From assembly GCA_963169105.1 (NCBI GenBank), contig OY720639.1, forward strand, positions 97,166,559 through 97,230,558: a stretch of DNA of 64,000 nt, given 5' to 3'. Shown here one piece after another: positions 58,491-64,000 of this stretch; position 1 is the first letter of the stretch; each line of letters begins with the position of its first letter. The position numbers and the translations under genes are program-made. Below the pieces are notes generated by a model, which worked only from the letters and a program-made list of their open reading frames with translations, did not search any database and was not told where the DNA came from. Source of the DNA: Ceriagrion tenellum (Eukaryota > Arthropoda > Insecta > Odonata > Coenagrionidae).

Positions 58491-61400
58491 ATGAAACGCC
58501 TGGATTCTTAATTACTTGATTAAAGAATTGTTTTGAGGCAAATGACCAGTTAATATACTCTTACTAACTAATTATTATGTACATTAGATATTATTCATTG
58601 GCTAAACTTTCATAAATTTTATCCGGCGGTAGAAGATAGAAGATTAGATCGAATATTCGAAGCTATTAACTATTCGTAAATAAGTTGTGTAACTAGTAGA
58701 TGTGTTCCTGGAACCCGCATATTTTTTTGATATCTATTACTTCATGGATCTCATAACTATTGATTCCACAAATAAATGTTCTTGCAACCGGCCGTAATTC
58801 TGTGATGTTGAAAGCGGTGTCTTTGCTTGTCTCTTTCAAGTCTGTGTAAACATCCTTCGGTGCAGCTCGGTACATAACCTCAATCATCCCACTCTGGGAC
58901 TCACTTTCACTCTCCGTCATTGACCCTTTTGATGCGATCGGGTGGCAAGGGGACCGAAAAGTAGGCTCTTGGAGGAAAAGATTACCCGTCTGCCGCAGAC
59001 GGTTTTGAGATACGAACAAGTGTTAGGGGAAAGTAAAAATTTCGCTAAATTCACGGGGGAAATGGACGCTGTTGAAAGGGGCGGAGATCTTGGAAGAGGC
59101 TTGTTGAACCAGTTGAAATTGTGTCTTTACGTCTCTTTCTCTATCACTTTTGGTGTAATCGAGATGTGAGTACGTATTTACTTATCGTGGGGATATTTGA
59201 GTGGCAGTAGTGACGATCTCATTCTCAAATTACGAAGAAATTCACGCGATATCTCGAGCGTCGTGATGAAAGCAACCGCCGTCCCTTCGCAGGCACACAC
59301 AATGCGTCCTTTCTTTGTTCCAGTTTCAATTTTCTTATCTCTCAACTTCATCTTGGTAATCTTTACAGGTCTCTCGCATCCTCCATTTTGGACCTTTTGT
59401 GTCTCTCCCGACAATGTCTCATTAAAATAAAAATAGTTCTCATGCGATCCTTAACATATTCCCACGTTTTTAAGAGTGTAAATTGTCACTTTGCCCATTT
59501 TATTCGCTTTTAAGACCGTTTTAGTGAATGCTTTAATCCCTCCGAGGGAGATACTAGCTATTTTCCCAAAATAGCTCAAGGTGGTGAGGTCAAAGAGAAC
59601 TTTCAGAAATTTGTAGAAAAATACGAGTTCTTAAATGAAGGGAAATCGGTGTCGATAGCCCTATCCTATATAGTAATATAGTGATATAGTAATGTTGAAA
59701 AAGTATATTACGACAACGCTTTCGAAACCAATTTTGTAATTAATTCTTACTTTGAGAGAAACTCTAGTTTCACTGAGCACTGTGCAGAAGAATGCTGACC
59801 CAGTACTTAGGGATATTTCCTTTATTTATTACCTCGTGTTGGTTTTAATCGTTGTGTAGTTGAAGTTAAGTATCTGTTTTGATCTGCTTTGAAAGAGCTG
59901 TGGTCGATCAATGCGTGGTGCGTGATCAATCATGCATTTTAATGGAGCTTGTGGCGTTTATATGGGTTTTCCATGCTCACTCGCCCTTGGCTAATCAAGA
60001 TAGGGCTTGGTCGTGCTCTTTCATTCTTGCAATATTAAAAGTTGGGCACGCTTTGTATTACGTACAAGGGTTGTGGTTTATTCGGAAATACCTTTTAATT
60101 TTGTAATACTTTCGCCATAGTATAGCCACCGATTATGTTCTTTTTCGGTTTTTTCTCTTCCGTAATGTGTAATTGTAGGGTAGATTCACATAATGGGTGT
60201 TTTTACCAGCGTAACTAAATATATGCACGCTATTAAAATATTTCTTATTATTTTGAGACCTTTTAGTATTCCGTATATTAGTGTGTAGCCCTTTATGGAC
60301 TGCTATGTTGCGTTACCACTTACAATACTTCTTGGGAATCATTATTGAGCGACGTCGCTTGGCCCTTGCGATACATGACTGAGAAATATCAGGTAATTTT
60401 GGAATCCGAAGTATCTACAGACCCTCGAAAGAGAAATTGAAGAGTACTCATTTTTCTGGCAACAAACTAACAGTCGCCAGCTTTAATGAAGATATCTATT
60501 CTGTGATGAAGCCAAAGGAAGCAGTTTCCTTTGAAATGCCTATTCGAAAACGCTCTCAGCAGAAATTTGCTACGCTGGAGGGATGACTGGGACAGAATAG
60601 GATAGAATTACAAGGTCTTTTTAGTTTATTTTATAAATCCAATGTAGTTCTGCTATAAGGAGACAAATGTTATTCTGCCTCTACAAGGTCCTATAGCGGC
60701 AGCGACTTCTCATTGACTGGAATATTAGATCTTTACGCTTTTTGATCGATTTTTTGTGTTTGAAAGGCATGGTGTTTATTTTCAATTTTTCTTTGGGATG
60801 TATAAATGGAATCGTTCGTAGGTCGAGACGTAATTTGGAGGAAACTTTTGTTAAATCGGAGGGAATTGGTAGCTCCTCTTTAAGGTTTGACATTTTGTTG
60901 CCATGGAAACTTTTTGATACCTAGTCTCTCCCTATGCAGAACCTGTCGGTACTCGGGTAAATATTTAGTCTGAGCTATTGGGGCGATTTACATCTCATTT
61001 GAATTAGGACACATTCTTTTTTCTTTCGCTATTTTAAAGTCTTTATGATCGATTCATTTTAAGTTATTCTTGCGGCTGTCACCATTTCCCTTTTTTCTAA
61101 TAACCTAAACGCTACCTAAACGCTTGTTCTCCTTTAAAATGTGTGAAAAATACTTGTCAGAATTTTTCATAATACATTTTATTGGAAAATATTTTTCAAT
61201 AGTTTAATTCACGTATGATGACGCGCGCCCGACTGGTGCCGACTAAGTTGTTACCTTAGTAAGTAAATGTAGTTTATTTTATTTTTGAAATTAGGTATAT
61301 GTATAATTAAAAATATTTTATTGCTCTAGTAAAACTGTTTCCAGTTCAGCTTTGTAGAATTTGATGATGAAACACCTAGAAAAAACTTCCTGACCTCCGT

Positions 61401-61899
61401 CAATTTTCTGTGGAAGAGGAAAATCGGTGGGAGGTTCGAAGTTTTTTTACATTGTTTATTTAAATACACGCAATCCGCGCAATAAGCTGATGCATTTGGT
61501 TACCCTAAAAGTGTTATTCTCATTGAATTATGAGTAACTGGCCGGGTTTGCATTATTCCGTGGGCGGCAAGTAACTTTCCTTGACTATCAAATTGCATGA
61601 ATATCACATGCGAGTGAATGCATCAGTATTTAATAATATTATTTGTTGTCTCTGGTAAACTTTGGTTGTAGATAATATTCATTTAGGGTAAACTGTCGAC
61701 CTTAAGGTGTTTCTCATTGGTTCGGCGCTGCTATGTAACGTAACCAAGCGTAGCTTCTCCCTTATCATTGCTTCTAACCCTCCCGGTGCCACTCAGAAAC
61801 CGTATTGTTAGCTAGTGAAACAGAAATGGCTTCCACGCTCTTTTAACTTTAGCAGATTCGCCAGACGACCTTGAATCAAAAGGGGGGAAAAACAACATC

Positions 61900-62480
61900 G
61901 CTTCAAATGTTTTCGTACTGTTGTTTTTTTGTTACTCTTCCGGCCGCGGAAATATTCTCGTTCCGCGAAAATTCCAGAGTGCTCGTCGCTTTTTAAACAA
62001 TTTTTTTATTTTGCTTCTGGACGGAGGCATTTTGTGTGACTCGGGGAACAAAGAGAGGGGTTTTTCGTGTCCACAATGTCCGGATGGGAATAATCTGGCG
62101 CGGAGGGGTCACAATAGTCCGCGACCCGCGACGGGCACGGTACTGTAGGGGGGAACCACGGCTCGTCGTCCGCATTCATTCATTCAGGGGCGTCGCTCTT
62201 CACTGTATTCACTCAGTCAAGGGGCGGCCGAGGATGGACCGTGAAGTTTTGCCGTTTCGAGAGCCAGCGGAAAGCGTGGTGGATGGAGGGGGGGGATTGA
62301 TGTGGTATCGCGAATAGGGCCCCACTGTCTCCGCGAATCGCCCTCGACGTCGTGTCATGGCTCCCAAATGCGTGGGTGGACCGCTGAGGGACGCGATATA
62401 GCATCGTGTAAATGTAAATTGCCATTGTTTGTGTCGCTCAGGTTCCATTTGCCTCCCTCCGTATTGAAAGTGCACCGGTG
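61900..62480. other. CpG-rich block
   Basis: GC-rich with G-runs at 62286-62296 and many CpGs. Several overlapping frames of 60-93 residues on both strands point to composition rather than a gene. Confidence 0.3.
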
Positions 62481-63133
62481 ATGAGGTTGCAAAGCCGATG
62501 GTTTTTCTGTAGTCTTTCTTTCGTGCCTACATCATCAAATTCTGCAAGTGCTGTTCGTAAGAGTCAAGAGGACGTGTGAGTGAGGGGCTGTCATCCACGC
62601 CTCTTCCATCATATTCCGCATGAATGTTGTCCACAAAGTGGAGTTGGGAAGTGAGGTTACTCCTTTATTGAGTTTCCCGATAGTATGGACAAGTGATACA
62701 ATGTAAAGATTGTGTCACGAACGCTCCTTAAACCCACATTTACGCAATGCGTTACGACACCTGCGGAAAGTAATGTCTACCATTTACGTCGTGAAGTCGA
62801 CACTCCACTCCTATACGATATTCAGTGTGTACTGTTGTTTTATTTGGAGTTTATTGATGTTGCCGTATACTTCCGGAAAAAAATTCGAGTTGGTGACAAT
62901 GCACTGAGGTTATTTTAGGAGTGTTTAATCCTGATTCCATTGCTGTCAAATCAGAATGTTATATCCTTATATAAGTTGAAAAGTGTCAGTCTACTAACCG
63001 ATTGTTTGCAGACTGACTATTGTGGTATAACCTAGACTTAGGCGCGCAAGTTGCGCTGTTGCTAAGTCTTTGCTGCCGGTACAGTAAAATGTTACTGTTT
63101 GCGTTAATGTTGTTTGTTGAGTGGGTTACGAAA

Positions 63134-63370
63134 TGATCACATGATACGCGAAGGATATCGTACTGTCTACTTTATTTTCAACTCGTACTACACGTGTTTC
63201 AAGTTACTAACAGTCATCATCAGGTACAACCTGTTTAGTTGTACCTGATGATGACTGCTAGTCAGTTTAAACACGAGTAATACGGGTTGAAAATCAAGTG
63301 GACTACGATATGTTTGTGTATCATTTGAAAATGCTGTTCTACCACATCTCACCTAAGAAAGTGGAATTTA
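63134..63370. mobile_element. Foldback element with two hammerhead-like cores (63 kb)
   Basis: A 237-bp element between exact 12-bp duplications TGGGTTACGAAA (63122-63133, 63371-63382). The minus-strand core has CTGATGA at 63223-63217, GAAAC at 63200-63196, palindromic stem III ACACGTGT 63197-63190, A at the predicted cleavage site, and stem I GTAC on both sides (63185-63188) extendable to 6 pairs. Its stem II is damaged. The plus-strand core has CTGATGA 63245-63251, stem II GACTG/CAGT but TAAAC for GAAAC. The last ~60 bp match the left end of the 26-kb element (reverse), defining a family tail. Confidence 0.75.
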
Positions 63371-63698
63371 TGGGTTACGAAACTTGCAGTAGAACATCCC
63401 AAAAGTGGCACAAAGATTTGTGAGGTCTCTGATTTGCAGATTGGCGTTTTCAATTTAGTCCTCGCAGAAAGCTGTGCGCTGGCTAGTTTTTTGAGATGTG
63501 GTTAATGTGAAGAATGGATTAGGGGGACTGACTCTCGAAGGAAATGAGCGTGAAATTGCTGATGTTGTGGGAGGGTAAAGGATATTGGTGTCGAATGGTC
63601 GGAGAAGGTAGACGAAGAGGTCAGGGGAAGGGTTGGCCGGTGAGGACGTGTTGAAGAGGCTGTTCGAGGGGATGACGCCTGGTAAGCAAAGAGTTCAT

Positions 63699-64000
63699 TC
63701 AATGGGCGTTCAATCCTAAGATTGGTTGACTGCAGCCCTCCACCCTTCCCTGTCTAATGCTAGTTCCCTTACCTCCTGGTACCTCTTCATGTGTACTTTC
63801 CTCTCTATTTGGTCCATGAACTTATTCATGGGTCTTCCTCTGGGGACGTTTCCCTATATTTTGCCTTCAATTGTGTTCTTCACATACTCGTCGTATCTCA
63901 GGGTTTCCAATCCATCTCGTTCTTCTTTTCTGTATGGTGTTCCATATTGTCATTTCCTCTTGTGCTCTTCTATACACTTCATCATTTCTTATTTTGTCCG
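63699..64000 (-). pseudogene. Non-LTR reverse transcriptase C-terminus, cut by the window edge
   Basis: It matches 52650-52956 closely on the same strand. On minus it reads NKFMDQIERKVHMKRYQE and then LALDREGWRAAVNQS, the usual very C-terminal part of this reverse transcriptase family. A stop falls in the part near 63960, so it is probably a relic. It continues beyond the window. Confidence 0.75.

Larger units (their letters stand above)
56968..63121. other. Unannotated stretch with hairpin, tandem repeat and CpG-rich block
   Basis: It includes the hairpin at 57819, a direct repeat at 58269-58490 and the CpG-rich block at 61900-62480. The 108-residue minus frame at 58693-59019 and the shorter frames have no recognised domain. 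Confidence 0.45.

Overview
This 64-kb window looks like animal, most probably arthropod, intergenic or large-intron DNA. It is AT-rich (my estimate is about 38-40% GC) and has no operons or bacterial-style gene packing. Open frames are almost all short and random-looking, and the only recognisable proteins are decayed transposon proteins. The arthropod guess rests on the mobile elements: non-LTR reverse transcriptase tails, tRNA-type SINEs, Tc1/mariner and hAT relics, and hammerhead-like foldback elements. No host protein-coding gene, rRNA, CRISPR array or functional tRNA could be supported. One 42-nt stretch at 35263-35304 has good splice sites and could be a microexon of a gene whose introns cover the window.

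Layout: 1.5-2.4 kb holds a CR1/L2-like non-LTR 3' end split by a hAT-like insertion that itself carries a tRNA-derived SINE. A TTAA-ended inverted-repeat MITE family occurs at 3.5, 30.1, 42.0, 42.8-44.0 (three copies in alternating orientation) and 55.6 kb. A Tc1/mariner-type MITE lies at 8.24 kb and a reverse-transcriptase tail at 8.72 kb. The 17.8-18.5 kb region holds a DDE transposase relic next to a foldback element. At 26 kb two reverse-transcriptase pieces lie in opposite orientation. Local duplications lie at 4.3, 24.0, 26.9, 34.4, 36.5, 51.0 and 58.3 kb. Large inverted repeats lie at 40.3 kb and at 57.8 kb. Two more CR1/L2-like 3' ends lie at 54.6 and 56.6 kb. Reverse-transcriptase tails of one family lie at 52.7 and at the right edge (63.7 kb onward). 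CpG-rich blocks without recognisable coding recur every few kilobases.

The most interesting signal is a family of at least eight short foldback elements (about 7.8, 18.4, 26.05, 38.1, 39.05, 51.85, 53.25 and 63.2 kb; 115-260 bp). Each has inverted arms around a centre with facing copies of a hammerhead-ribozyme-like core: CTGANGA, a small stem II, then GAAAC. The core is followed by a very short palindromic stem III whose sequence changes while its self-complementarity stays (ACGCGT, ACACGTGT, ACTAGT). The 26-kb copy also has a perfect 6-bp stem I. Two copies have exact 12-bp target-site duplications and several others have plausible ones, and two copies sit inside reverse-transcriptase relics. 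This recalls the type I hammerheads of Penelope-like elements and small retrozymes. However, the facing (inverted) layout and a conserved extra nucleotide between the core and stem II are unusual. Catalytic activity is not shown by sequence alone.
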